A DNA stretch of 64,000 bases. Source: Aromatoleum anaerobium (GTDB taxonomy: Bacteria > Pseudomonadota > Gammaproteobacteria > Burkholderiales > Rhodocyclaceae). Location: contig NZ_WTVG02000040.1 of the NCBI RefSeq assembly GCF_012910705.2, forward strand, positions 558,001 to 622,000, read 5' to 3'. Under the pieces are notes generated by a model that saw only the letters and a program-made list of their open reading frames with translations, ran no database searches and was not told where the DNA came from. A program made the translations under genes and the position numbers. Of this stretch, positions 9,401-17,768 are shown piece by piece (positions within the stretch are counted from its first letter, which is position 1; each line of letters starts with the position of its first letter).

Positions 9401-11734
9401 ATCTGCGGCCACTACATCGGCGACCCGATCGCCGGGGCCGAGGCCAGCATCGACCGTTACCTCGTCGGCGGCGCGTTGCGCCAGCGCGAACGGCTCGGCG
9501 TGTACGCCGGCGAAGTCGGGTCGAGCGCGGTCGTGCTGCAGGCCCGCGACGCCGGCGACCGGCTGCACGGCACCGGGCGCGGCGCGGTGATCGTCGGTCT
9601 CGGGCGCTTCGGTGAAGTGACGATGATGGACATCGCCGAGACGGTGCGCGCCGGCGTGCTGCGCTTCCTGCTGCACTCGCTCGATCGCCAGGACGGCGAC
9701 GCGCCGCCCGCGGACGACGCCAATACCGGGCTGACGCTCGCGAGCCTGCTGATCGGCTACAACTCGACCGCGCATATCGGCATCGAGGATTCGATCGCGA
9801 TGATCGTGCGCGGCGTCATCGCGGCGAACCGCCAGTTTGCCGACGCGATGCCGCGAACCCGGCTGCGCGTCGCGCGGCTCGAGCTGATCGAACTGTTCCT
9901 CGACACCGCGATCAGCGCCGCGCGCGCGGTGCGCGAACTGCCCGAACGCATCGCCGCCGACCTGCGTCGGCTCGAAGCCCGCGTCGAGCCGGCTGAAGAA
10001 CTGCGCGAGGGCGAAGGCGCGCGCCCGCGCCTGGCGGTGTTCGCGCGCTTCGGCTACTGGCCGCGCCTGATGGTCACCGACGCGGACCGCAGCGACGAGT
10101 CTCCGCTCGGCGGCGAAGACGACACCGGGCGCCCGTTCCCCCTTCCCGGCGGCGTGCTGCCTCCGCCCGCCCGGCCGGTCGCGACGCGGCTCAAGTACGT
10201 GTTCCTGTCCGAGCGCGCCCGCGCCGAAACCGTCGTGCAGCAACGCCAGCCCGGTCTCATCGAGGCGCTGGTGAAAAACGCGATCGGCCGCGACGAATAC
10301 AGCGCGGACCTGTCGCGCACGCTGTTCCAGCTGATGGTGCCGCTCGAATTCAAGGCCACGGCGCGCGACACCGAAAAACTCGTGCTCGTGGTCGATGGCT
10401 ACACCGCGAACCTGCCGTGGGAAATGCTGCAGGCGGACGACCAGCCGCTCGCGCTGAAGACGGCGATCGTGCGCAAGTTCGCCTCGACGCGTTACCGCCG
10501 CAACCCGATGATCCTGACGCGCAAGGTCGCGTGCGTGATCGCGAACCCCTCGACGCGCGGTTACCACGCCGCTTTCGACGATCCGGTTGCGGCCGCTCCG
10601 GCGCCGCACGCCGATCGCCTGCCCGACCTGCCCGGCGCGACGGCCGAAGGCGCGGCAATCCGCGATCTGCTCGCCGGGTGCGGCTACGCAGTCACCTACG
10701 GCGAAGGACTTGAAGCGCTCGACGTGTTCGCCCGCCTGTTCCATCAGCCGTGGCGCATCCTCGTGATCGCCGCGCACGGCGTGTTCCGCGTCGTCGCGCG
10801 CGACGGGCGTGCGCGCAGCGGCGTGGTGCTGTCCGACGGGCTGCTGCTGACGGCGGCCGAAGTCGGCCAGATGGAAATCGTGCCGGAGCTCGTGTTCCTC
10901 AATTGCTGCCACCTCGGCGCGATGAGCGTGCAACGCGAGACCGCGAACCGGCTCGCCTACAGCCTCGCGCGCGAGCTGATCGAGATCGGCGTACGCTGCG
11001 TCGTCGTCGCCGGCTGGCAGGTCAACGACGAGGCGGCGAAAGTCTTCGCGACGACTTTCTTCGACAGCTTCGTGCGTCGCTGCCAGCCGTTCGGCCCGGC
11101 GGTGTTCGCCGCGCGCCGCAGCACGTGGGAGCGCTTTCCGCAGTACAACACTTGGGGCGCCTACCAGGCGTACGGCGACCCCGAGCATGTGCTCGAGCCG
11201 TCCGCCGGGGAGACGGAGGGATGGAGCGCCGCGGCGATGGTGGTTCCGGCGGAGCTGGTGAATGCGCTCGACTGCGTCCGCGTCGCCCTCAGCCACGAGC
11301 CTCGCGACCTCGCGACGCTCGAACGCGAACTCGGTGCCCTGCTCGCACGCGGGCCGGCCGCATGGCAGGCGCTTCCCGAAGTGCAGGCGGCAATCGGCGC
11401 GGTGTATCGCGAACTCGGCCCCGCAGGGTTCGAAGCGGCGCGCGCCGCCTACTGCCGCGCGCTCGAACTGGAGGATCGCAGCGGGCGTGTTCCGCTCCGG
11501 ATCGTCGAACAGCTCGCGGAACTCGAGGTCCGTGCGGGCGAAGCGCACGGCGATGTCGCGCCGATTGACCGGACGATCGCACGCCTGCGCGGCCTCATCG
11601 CACTGTGCTCGTCCGACCGCGCACGAACGCGCAGCCCGGATGCGCAAAACGCCGTTGCACCCCATGCCGAACTGCGCCCCGCCAGCGACGCATCCCGTCC
11701 GGCAAAGGCGCGGCGATCGAAAAAGAAGAGCTGA
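6422..11734 (+). CDS. Giant dual alpha/beta-hydrolase plus CHAT protease protein
   Basis: A 1770-residue multidomain protein with no signal peptide. Order: an N-terminal region (1-220); a first alpha/beta-hydrolase with FIHGTGSHTFG near 231 and a nucleophile elbow THSRGG (Ser301); a second, LCAT-like hydrolase with LPGIMGS at 585-591, AHSLGG (Ser696) and a likely catalytic His902; an unassigned region (about 970-1110) resembling nothing I can name; a CHAT caspase-like protease (about 1255-1600) with LPWEML near 1331, catalytic His1452 in AAHG, Cys1496 in NCCHLG, and the closing AYGDP near 1583; and a helical tail. All catalytic residues look intact. It starts at the ATG after a GGAGG site. 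CHAT proteases act in bacterial defence and cell-death systems such as those activating gasdermins or pairing with type III-E CRISPR. The two lipase-like domains suggest lipid or ester targets. Actual function unknown. Confidence 0.85.
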   Translation: MPSTLKPGEILVHLPGEERPAGAARSALPPALTAGSRAALGTPDPFLDRIVSVEAAFSLVAPGRADGPESAASVADDRLLALETADGATVFIRADKLRDDLARVRPAAVRADGSLDLAALRDPEAAARGVTDWIWSRVSVLSLGSDAITGAALDKAGEWLRDWLGEAAPDLAPSGASWLGAKALMWAIESRLPGEPGIYHWRNDAAPAASDRCAPGDARLAAGADAPLLLFIHGTGSHTFGSFSDLRSGSAAGDWEALARRFGGRMFGFEHRTFSESPIDNALALARTLPADARLSLVTHSRGGLVGDLLCLAGLTDAAIAAYRRDPPPDTSETPQQKRLRELVAAREQDSLRALRQELADKNFRIERYVRVACPARGTSLLTDNLDVFLSGLLSLMAKLAGAATGPAGGAALSAFRRIVLEIAAKRIDPRFLPGIEAMLTDAPMARLLADAQRKQGIAMSIISGDIEGGSVLRRIGVLFTDWMFFDRADNDLVIDTESMYAGLAARNDARYLFDQGASVHHFSYFSNRLTRSALRDWLTADDPAALAAFAPLVRRHEPDAATVRTRAARRAAPRRDSRPVVIMLPGIMGSHLEVRAADRLPGEGDRVWFDFLDLASGGLAKIRFDRPDVREEALFDMFYGELAEYLADSHFVIRCPYDWRQPLQAAGASADHLAAVLKQALAEHPNQPVRLLAHSLGGLVARTMIAKHPDLWAQLVRRPGGRLVMLGTPNNGSHLMVEALLGKSDLVRKLARLDLRHDMQHVLDIVAGFPGALQLLPRPGFVDNGATLHADYLDAAVWPALAQHNRDRWFGDHRVGRPDADTVAQARALWQTTLAAGTAPQPVERVVYVFGKAGNTPCGLVLDGGRLKMVGTPEGDGSVSWASGRLAGLPDGQCWFMPADHAGLTGTEEHFPAIVDLLHAGTTSRLGRLPALRGAAGATLTYDAPPPVLPTEEELARSILGGKPKPPLAATSLQSLRVSVAAMDLRFARHPVICGHYIGDPIAGAEASIDRYLVGGALRQRERLGVYAGEVGSSAVVLQARDAGDRLHGTGRGAVIVGLGRFGEVTMMDIAETVRAGVLRFLLHSLDRQDGDAPPADDANTGLTLASLLIGYNSTAHIGIEDSIAMIVRGVIAANRQFADAMPRTRLRVARLELIELFLDTAISAARAVRELPERIAADLRRLEARVEPAEELREGEGARPRLAVFARFGYWPRLMVTDADRSDESPLGGEDDTGRPFPLPGGVLPPPARPVATRLKYVFLSERARAETVVQQRQPGLIEALVKNAIGRDEYSADLSRTLFQLMVPLEFKATARDTEKLVLVVDGYTANLPWEMLQADDQPLALKTAIVRKFASTRYRRNPMILTRKVACVIANPSTRGYHAAFDDPVAAAPAPHADRLPDLPGATAEGAAIRDLLAGCGYAVTYGEGLEALDVFARLFHQPWRILVIAAHGVFRVVARDGRARSGVVLSDGLLLTAAEVGQMEIVPELVFLNCCHLGAMSVQRETANRLAYSLARELIEIGVRCVVVAGWQVNDEAAKVFATTFFDSFVRRCQPFGPAVFAARRSTWERFPQYNTWGAYQAYGDPEHVLEPSAGETEGWSAAAMVVPAELVNALDCVRVALSHEPRDLATLERELGALLARGPAAWQALPEVQAAIGAVYRELGPAGFEAARAAYCRALELEDRSGRVPLRIVEQLAELEVRAGEAHGDVAPIDRTIARLRGLIALCSSDRARTRSPDAQNAVAPHAELRPASDASRPAKARRSKKKS

Positions 11735-11862
11735 GCGGGCGCACGGGTTCGCGGGAACCCCGATTGCTGTCGAGCGGCATGGCCCCGCAACGTCGCCGCA
11801 TCACGCCATCCGGCAGGGCATGACGGGGCAGCAACGGCCGGGGATCACGGAGGCACGGACAG

Positions 11863-13866
11863 ATGAATTCGGGGCGCGTACTCAGGGGCATCGGCGTGAC
11901 GGTTCTCGGCCTGATCGCGCTGATCGTGCTCGCCGCGCTGCTGTTCGACCCGAACTGGCTACGCGGCCCGATCATGCGCCAGGCGACCGAAAAAACCGGC
12001 CGTGAGCTCGTGATCAATGGCGAGCTGGACATCGACTGGGGCTGGCCGGTCACGCGCCTGAGCGCCGGCGGCGTGACGTTCGCGAATCCGCAGTGGGCCG
12101 AGGAGCCGCAGATGTTCACCGCCGAGAACATCAGCGTCGGGGTCAGTCTGCCGCAGTTGTTCAGGCGCGTCGTGATGCTGCCGGAGATCACGCTCGACCA
12201 TGTCGACGTCTTTCTCGAACAACACCCGGACGGCCGGAAAAACTGGCTGCTCGACCGGGAGCAGAAGGACGAAGGCGCGCGTGTCGGAATCGGCCGCCTC
12301 GCGCTGCACGACGGCCGCATCCGTTATGCGGATCCCGCGCAGAAGACACGCATCGACGCGACGCTGTCGACAACCGGCGACGGCGGGGCCAGCGGCGAAC
12401 GCCAGCGTGACAGTGCAGCGGGCAGCAAACCCGAAGCCGACGCACCGGTGGTCAAAGCAACCGAAGGCGGCATCCGGTTCGAGGCGAAGGGGCGATACAA
12501 GGGGCTGCCGATGAATGCACGCGGCACCGGTGGCCCGGTCCTCGCGTTGCGCGACGAGGAAACGCCTTATCCGCTCGACGCGCAGGCCCGCTTCGGCGAC
12601 ACGCTGGTGAAGGCCGAAGGGAGCATCACCAGTCTGCTGAAATTGTCGGCGATCGACCTCGATGTGGACCTTCGCGGGGCGAGCACCGCCGACCTGTATC
12701 GGCTGATCGGCATCGCGCTGCCGGAAACGCCGCCGTACCGCACTGCCGGCCATCTGATCCGCAACGGCAACATGTGGCGCTACGAGAATTTTTCGGGCGC
12801 GATCGGCAAGAGCGACATCGCCGGCACGCTGCAAGTCGCCACCGGCGGCGAACGTCCGTCGCTGCACGGCGAGCTGTCGTTCAAGCTGCTCGATTTCGCC
12901 GACCTCGGCCCGCTCGTCGGGGCGCAGGAAACCCCGGCGGAGGCCGGCGACGCCGATGCCGACACCGGGGCGCCCGCCGCGGACGGCACTGTGCTGCCCG
13001 AGACGCCGTTCCGTACCGGGCGCTGGAACAGTGTGGACGCCGACGTCAAGCTCAGGGCCGATCGCATCCGCCGCCCCGAAGCGCTGCCGATCGACAAGCT
13101 CGTGACCCGCCTGCAGATGCAGGATTCGGTGTTGACGCTCGATCCGCTCGAATTCGCCCTTGCCGGCGGGACGCTCAACGGCACTATCCGCATGAATGGC
13201 CAGAAGAAACCGCTCGAGGCGAGCGCGAGGCTTCGGGTGCGCAACCTCAAGCTCGCGGAGTTGTTCCCGACCTCCGAGCGGGCGAAACCGAGCCTCGGGG
13301 AACTCAATGGCCAGATCGACCTCAGCGGCCGGGGAAATTCCGTCGCCCGCATGCTCGGCACCGCTGACGGCAAAGCCGCGCTGATCCTGTCCGAAGGCCG
13401 GATCAGCCGTTTCATGGTGGAAGCGCTCGGACTGCATCTGTGGGACATGCTGCAGCTGAAGCTTGGCGGCGATGAACTCGTCGAGATCCGCTGTCTGATC
13501 GCCGACTTCGGCGTCACGGACGGCATCATGGAAACGAACGCGCTCGTGCTCGACACCGACATCACGCGGATCACCGGTTCGGGCACCATCGATCTGGGCG
13601 AGGAAAAACTCGACCTCACGCTGAAATCGGACACCAAGGTCACAACCCCGGTTGCGCTGCGCGGCCCGATCTACATCCGGGGGACTTTCGCCAATCCGGA
13701 GCCCTCCGTCGACACCGCCCGGGTTGCCGCGCGCGGGCTCGGCGCCGTCGCGCTGGGCCTGATCAACCCCCTGCTCGCCCTGATCCCGCTCGTCGAAACC
13801 GGCCCCGGCATGGACAGCGACTGCGGGCAGCTGATCCGCGAGGCGAAATCCCCGCCGCGCAAGTGA
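11863..13866 (+). CDS. AsmA-family protein
   Basis: A 667-residue AsmA-type protein. It has one N-terminal membrane anchor (about residues 9-30) and the family's opening pattern FDPNWLRGPIMRQATEKTGR, followed by a long periplasmic beta-rich body. The C-terminal AsmA region (about 470-620) carries GNSVARMLGTADGKA and the late repeat of short strands. AsmA-like proteins are bridge-like lipid carriers or assembly factors between the inner and outer membranes. A disordered, acidic Ala/Asp-rich insert lies near residues 360-385. The start is supported by GGAGG about ten bases upstream. It stands alone downstream of the CHAT gene with a 128-bp gap. Confidence 0.9.
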   Translation: MNSGRVLRGIGVTVLGLIALIVLAALLFDPNWLRGPIMRQATEKTGRELVINGELDIDWGWPVTRLSAGGVTFANPQWAEEPQMFTAENISVGVSLPQLFRRVVMLPEITLDHVDVFLEQHPDGRKNWLLDREQKDEGARVGIGRLALHDGRIRYADPAQKTRIDATLSTTGDGGASGERQRDSAAGSKPEADAPVVKATEGGIRFEAKGRYKGLPMNARGTGGPVLALRDEETPYPLDAQARFGDTLVKAEGSITSLLKLSAIDLDVDLRGASTADLYRLIGIALPETPPYRTAGHLIRNGNMWRYENFSGAIGKSDIAGTLQVATGGERPSLHGELSFKLLDFADLGPLVGAQETPAEAGDADADTGAPAADGTVLPETPFRTGRWNSVDADVKLRADRIRRPEALPIDKLVTRLQMQDSVLTLDPLEFALAGGTLNGTIRMNGQKKPLEASARLRVRNLKLAELFPTSERAKPSLGELNGQIDLSGRGNSVARMLGTADGKAALILSEGRISRFMVEALGLHLWDMLQLKLGGDELVEIRCLIADFGVTDGIMETNALVLDTDITRITGSGTIDLGEEKLDLTLKSDTKVTTPVALRGPIYIRGTFANPEPSVDTARVAARGLGAVALGLINPLLALIPLVETGPGMDSDCGQLIREAKSPPRK

Positions 13867-13944
13867 TCCGGCAAGCCCCACGACAGGCGGAAAAACGGGC
13901 AGCAGATTTCTACTATATTGGAACATCGCGCAAGGAGTTCGGAC

Positions 13945-14085
13945 ATGGACCTGCACCTGAGCACTGGCCCGCTGGTATCGCTGATCGCCGGCATCCTGAT
14001 CCTGATCATGCCGCGGCTGCTCAACTACATTGTCGCGATCTACCTGATCGTCATCGGCCTGATCGGGCTCTTCGGAGTGCGCTGA
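13945..14085 (+). CDS. DUF3096 small membrane protein
   Basis: A 46-residue hydrophobic protein with two membrane helices and the family pattern GPLVSLIAGILILIMPRLLN, then an Ile/Leu-rich second helix ending GLFGVR. DUF3096 proteins are short inner-membrane proteins of unknown role, common in proteobacteria. An AAGGAG site (13932-13937) lies seven bases before the ATG, supporting real translation. The gene sits between asmA and the phasin gene on the same strand. Confidence 0.85.
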   Translation: MDLHLSTGPLVSLIAGILILIMPRLLNYIVAIYLIVIGLIGLFGVR

Positions 14086-14259
14086 GCCGGGTCGTACCGG
14101 TCGAAACATCCGGTAGTGATTGAGGGATTGCTTCTCGCCACCAACGGAGGAAACTGGGCTCCTTCGCTGCCGCGTACTCCACGGCGCGACAAACGGTGAC
14201 GCAAGAAGAAGTCGGCAAGGCTCCGACGTCCGACAACGAGAATCCGGAGGGATAACACG

Positions 14260-14721
14260 ATGCCCACGAAGCACGAGCACGACGTAATCGGTGCAAACGT
14301 CGTCCAGGCGTTCCAGACGATTTCGACCCTTTATCTGACCAGCGCCCAGCGCCTGGCGGAATTGAACATGAGCACGATGCACGAAGCCATTGAAATCAGT
14401 ACATCGGCGATGCAGGAAATGGCCCGTGCCAAGAATCCCCAGGACGTCCAGTTGATGGTTTTCCAGCCGCTGCTGGAAAACGCCCAGAATTACACACGCA
14501 AGGCCTGCGACATCCTCGCCAAGACCCAGCAGGAAGCCGTCAATGCGATGATTCCGCAGTTCGCGGGCCGCAACCCGTTCGGTGACTGGAACTCCGCCTT
14601 CGAAGCCTTCAACACCGGCATGCGCCGGTTTTCGTCGCTGACCGCCGACAACCTTGCCGCGGCGACCGAAGCGACCTCGCAGGCAACCGAGGGGCGCCCG
14701 TACAGCAAGAAATCGGCGTAG
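14260..14721 (+). CDS. phaP: Phasin family protein
   Basis: A 153-residue phasin. It is all helical, with the hydrophobic/amphipathic repeat QTISTLYLTSAQRLAELNMS near residues 19-38, the conserved FQPLLENAQNYTRKACDI region (about 68-85) and an Ala/Thr-rich tail ending in Lys-Lys. Phasins coat polyhydroxyalkanoate granules and control their number and size. GGAGGG lies eight bases before the ATG, and a strong intrinsic terminator follows the stop codon. It is the clearest of the three phasin-type genes here. Confidence 0.88.
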   Translation: MPTKHEHDVIGANVVQAFQTISTLYLTSAQRLAELNMSTMHEAIEISTSAMQEMARAKNPQDVQLMVFQPLLENAQNYTRKACDILAKTQQEAVNAMIPQFAGRNPFGDWNSAFEAFNTGMRRFSSLTADNLAAATEATSQATEGRPYSKKSA

Positions 14722-14758
14722 ACGGTTCGATTCGAGTCGGTTCGAAGATGTTACGACG

Positions 14759-14782
14759 AGGCCCCGCGAGGGGCCTTTTTTG
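14759..14782 (+). terminator. Rho-independent terminator of the phasin gene
   Basis: The stem AGGCCCC / GGGGCCT with a GCGA loop is followed directly by six T. It lies 38 bases after the phasin stop codon and reads on the plus strand. Confidence 0.9.
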
Positions 14783-14826
14783 CGTCCCGCACGGGCACGA
14801 CACTCGCGCCGTGAGGAGGTGAGGCA

Positions 14827-15030
14827 TCAGTCCTTTTGCCGGGCTTCCCATTCGACGATCTGCTTTTCCGCCTCGTCCTTCGATATTCCGTAGGACTCCT
14901 GGATGCGGCCGGCCAGCTCGTCACGCCTGCCCGCAATTACATCGAGCTGATCGTCGGTGAGCTTGCCCCACTGCTGCTTGACGTTACCTTTGAACTGCTT
15001 CCAGTTGCCTTCGATGCGATCCCAGTTCAT
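14827..15030 (-). CDS. CsbD-like stress protein (YjbJ type)
   Basis: A 67-residue hydrophilic protein matching the CsbD family: it opens MNWDRIEGNWKQFKGNVKQQ, continues WGKLTDDQLDVI, and ends in a charged helix. Members are small, abundant general-stress proteins of unknown biochemical role. GAGGAG lies about eight bases before the ATG at 15030. It is convergent with the phasin gene and separated from the methyltransferase gene by 233 bp in which I see no other gene. Confidence 0.92.
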   Translation of the reverse strand: MNWDRIEGNWKQFKGNVKQQWGKLTDDQLDVIAGRRDELAGRIQESYGISKDEAEKQIVEWEARQKD

Positions 15031-15263
15031 TTCGTCACTCCTCGTCGGTGGGTGATCCTCGACCGGATTCCGCCCGAACGATGACCTCATCGGCCGGGTG
15101 GAGTCCGTGGTCGCACAGTGAGGTGGCAATCCGCGTTCCCGGGACGTGACCCCCAACAGCCACACGATCAGGAGCGGCATTCCGGCGGCGGAGAGAAACC
15201 GGACAGCGGACCGGCGCGAAGCGTGCCGAGGAGTCTGCCCCTGGCGAAATCAATCGCCGGGCG

Positions 15264-16475
15264 TCACCGCGCTGCGAGTCGCCACAGCGATGTCACTTCC
15301 GCTGCGCGCGCCCGGTGCAGCGCATCGGACGCGTCAGCGGCGCGGGGATGCTGCGGGCGGGCGTCCAGGCGTCCAACGACTTTCAGCCCCGCTTCGTCGA
15401 TCAGCGCCAGCAGTTCGATGCGCGAGCGCAGCCCGAGATGCTCGGCGAAATCCGACAGGATCAGCCACCCCTCTCCGCCCGGAGCGAGATGTGCCGCGAG
15501 CCCGCCGAGGAAGCCGCGCAACATGCGGCTGTCGGGGTCGTACACGGCGTACTCGACGGGCGAGCTCGGCCGCGCCGGCACCCACGGCGGATTACAGACG
15601 ACGAGCGGTGCGCGGCCTTCGGGAAAGAGATCGGCGTGGACGACCTCGACCTGCACGCCAAGGCCGAGCCGGGCGAGATTTTCGGCGGCGCACGCGAGGG
15701 CGCGCGGGTCCTGGTCGGTCGCGACGACATGCTCGACACCGCGGCGCGCGAGCACCGCCGCGAGCACGCCGCTGCCGGTGCCGATGTCGAAGGCGAGTGC
15801 TTCGGCGCCCGCCGGCAGCGGCGCCTGCGCGACCAGCGCGACGTATTCCCCGCGCAGCGGCGAAAACACGCCGTAATGCGGGTGGATACGTTCGCCCAGC
15901 GCCGGAATCGACACCCCCTTCTTGCGCCATTCGTGGGCGCCGATCAGGCCGAGCAGCTCGCGCAGCGACGCGACGAAAGGCTCGCCCGCAGGCCCGTAGG
16001 CTTCGGCGCACGCCTGCCGGACGTCGGGTGCACGGCGCAGCGGAATGGCGTAGTCGGCATCGAACGGCAGCAGCAGCATGCCGAGCGTGCGCGCCCGCTG
16101 CGCCTGCGCCTGGCGATGCAGATGGAACGCGTCGGTCGCGCCCGGCTCGGCCCCGGCGACGACCTTGCCCGGCTTGCCCGGCCGCCCGCCGCGGCGCTCG
16201 GTACGCCGCGCCATCGCCTGCAGCAGCTGGCGCGCGTTCTGGAAGTCCCCGCGCCACAAGATCGCCGTCCCCTCGCACGCGAGCCGGTACGCCGCATCGG
16301 CGCTCATGCGGTCGTCGGCGACGACGACGCGTTTCGGCACCGGCGCAGCGCTCTCCGAACGCCAGCGCGCCGAACGCGCCTCCCCGTCCTCGTTCCAGAC
16401 GATCGATGCGTCACCACTCACGACAGCGGAGCCCCTGCAGCGGCTGCCGATTGCCCCGGCAGCGCAGGCGAGCAC
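15264..16475 (-). CDS. Class I SAM-dependent methyltransferase, HemK/RlmG-like
   Basis: A 403-residue protein with a Rossmann methyltransferase domain in its C-terminal half. The SAM-binding motif is AFDIGTGSGVLAAVLARRG (about residues 228-246), and the catalytic-type NPPW motif follows near residue 297. That motif marks N-methyltransferases acting on glutamine, or on adenine or guanine in nucleic acid, so an rRNA or protein target is likely. The N-terminal 200 residues contain no feature I can name. I accept a GTG start at 16475 because GGGAG sits five bases before it. It is the last gene of the b561-YceI operon, 44 bases after the YceI gene, though a functional link is not evident. Confidence 0.82.
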   Translation of the reverse strand: MLACAAGAIGSRCRGSAVVSGDASIVWNEDGEARSARWRSESAAPVPKRVVVADDRMSADAAYRLACEGTAILWRGDFQNARQLLQAMARRTERRGGRPGKPGKVVAGAEPGATDAFHLHRQAQAQRARTLGMLLLPFDADYAIPLRRAPDVRQACAEAYGPAGEPFVASLRELLGLIGAHEWRKKGVSIPALGERIHPHYGVFSPLRGEYVALVAQAPLPAGAEALAFDIGTGSGVLAAVLARRGVEHVVATDQDPRALACAAENLARLGLGVQVEVVHADLFPEGRAPLVVCNPPWVPARPSSPVEYAVYDPDSRMLRGFLGGLAAHLAPGGEGWLILSDFAEHLGLRSRIELLALIDEAGLKVVGRLDARPQHPRAADASDALHRARAAEVTSLWRLAAR

Positions 16476-16519
16476 GAGGCTCCCGAATTCAGACGCACGA
16501 GCTTCTCCAATAGATTCCG

Positions 16520-17098
16520 CTAGTTCTGCACCGCTTCGACCGCAATCACCAGCTTTACTTCATCGCTGACATACGGCGCGTTGGCCCCGGCGCCGAATTC
16601 CGAACGCTTGATCATCGTCGTCGCGTTCGCGCCGCAGCCGAGCTTTTTCAGCATCGGATGCGGCATGCAGTGGAACGAGTTGACCGCGAGCGTCACCGGC
16701 TTCGTCACGCCCTTGATCGTCAGGTCGCCATCGACCGACGCGAGCTTGTCGCCGTCGAATTTTACGCCGGTCGACTTGAACGTGATCGTCGGATATTTCT
16801 CGGTGTGGAAGAACTTCTCGTCCTGGATATGGGCGTCGAAAAGCTGGGAACCGGTGTCGACCGACTTCGCGTCGATTGTGACCTCGACCGAACCGGTCTT
16901 CGCGGCCCGGTCCAGCACGATCGTGCCGGAGGTCTTGTTGAAGCGGCTCTGCTGCGTCGAGTAGCCGAAGTGGCTGTACTCGAAGCGCGGGAAGGTGTGC
17001 GAATTATCGATGCTGAAGGTTTCGGGAGCGGCCAGCGCCGGGGCGGCGACAGCGGCGGCAAACGTGGTGGCGACGGCGAGACGGACGAGCTTGTTCAT
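16520..17098 (-). CDS. YceI-family periplasmic protein (first copy)
   Basis: A 192-residue protein with a signal peptide (1-23, cleaved after ALA) and a YceI beta-barrel (lipocalin-like) domain; the opening strand reads FSIDNSHTFPRFEYSHFGY. YceI proteins bind long isoprenoid or fatty-acyl molecules, sometimes quinones, in the periplasm. It follows another YceI gene and a cytochrome b561 gene, a grouping seen widely and consistent with a role around quinones. It keeps two cysteines (in FHCMPH and LGCGAN) that the second copy lacks. Confidence 0.92.
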   Translation of the reverse strand: MNKLVRLAVATTFAAAVAAPALAAPETFSIDNSHTFPRFEYSHFGYSTQQSRFNKTSGTIVLDRAAKTGSVEVTIDAKSVDTGSQLFDAHIQDEKFFHTEKYPTITFKSTGVKFDGDKLASVDGDLTIKGVTKPVTLAVNSFHCMPHPMLKKLGCGANATTMIKRSEFGAGANAPYVSDEVKLVIAVEAVQN

Positions 17099-17163
17099 CG
17101 TTGATTTCCTTTTTTGCGTTGAGTAGTAAGAAAGAGGGTAAGAAAAACGGGACGCCGGCGACG

Positions 17164-17757
17164 TTATTTTGTGCCGGCGCTGCGGGCGACTGCATGGAAA
17201 CGGACATCGACGTCGTTGGCGACGACCGACGTGTCGGCCCAGATGCCGTCGCCAATGGCGAATTCGAGGCGCTTGAGCGTGAATCCGCCATCGAACGTCG
17301 CGGTATCACCCTGGCGGGTGACGGTGACCGGCGCCGTCAGCGGCTGCGTCTTGCCTTTCAGGCTGAGATTGCCGACGACCTCAAAGCGATTGCCGCCGAG
17401 CGGCTTGACCGCGGTGGACACGAAAGTCGCGGTCGGGTTGTCCTTGACGTTGAACCACGGTTTGCCGAGCACTTCGGAGTTGGCTTCGGACGAACCGGCA
17501 TCGATGCTCGAGAGGTCGAGTTCGAGCCGGACGCTCGATTTTGCCGGCGCCGCGGCGTCGAACACGAGGTTCGTCCTGACCTTGCCGAAATGCCCTTCGA
17601 TCGGCACGTTCATCTGCTTGAAGACGAAATCGACCCGGCTCTTGTCCGCCTGGACCTGGTTGAACACCGGCTCCGGCCCGGCGGCGAGGGCTGCGCCGGT
17701 GGCGAGCGGCAGCGCGACGGCGAGCAGTGCGGCGTTGAATGGCAGCGATGTGTTCAT
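17164..17757 (-). CDS. YceI-family periplasmic protein (second copy)
   Basis: A 197-residue secreted YceI protein: signal peptide (1-25, ending ALAAG) and a single YceI barrel with the typical strands RVDFVFKQMNVPIEGHFGKV and the late segment FAIGDGIWADTSVVANDVDV. It is clearly diverged from its neighbour, so it is an old duplication or an independent member. Only 11 bases separate it from the upstream cytochrome b561 gene, so the two are surely co-transcribed. Confidence 0.92.
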   Translation of the reverse strand: MNTSLPFNAALLAVALPLATGAALAAGPEPVFNQVQADKSRVDFVFKQMNVPIEGHFGKVRTNLVFDAAAPAKSSVRLELDLSSIDAGSSEANSEVLGKPWFNVKDNPTATFVSTAVKPLGGNRFEVVGNLSLKGKTQPLTAPVTVTRQGDTATFDGGFTLKRLEFAIGDGIWADTSVVANDVDVRFHAVARSAGTK

Positions 17758-17768
17758 GTTGATTTTCC

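Noticed and set aside
6539-11665. A 1708-codon open frame antisense to the CHAT-hydrolase gene
   Set aside because: It is Arg/Gln/His/Glu-rich nonsense without recognisable domains, an effect of high GC at third positions. The plus-strand frame has clear motifs and a ribosome site.
11959-14382. 807-codon frame antisense to the AsmA gene
   Set aside because: A GC artefact; it also overlaps the DUF3096 gene and runs into the phasin gene, both with good ribosome sites.
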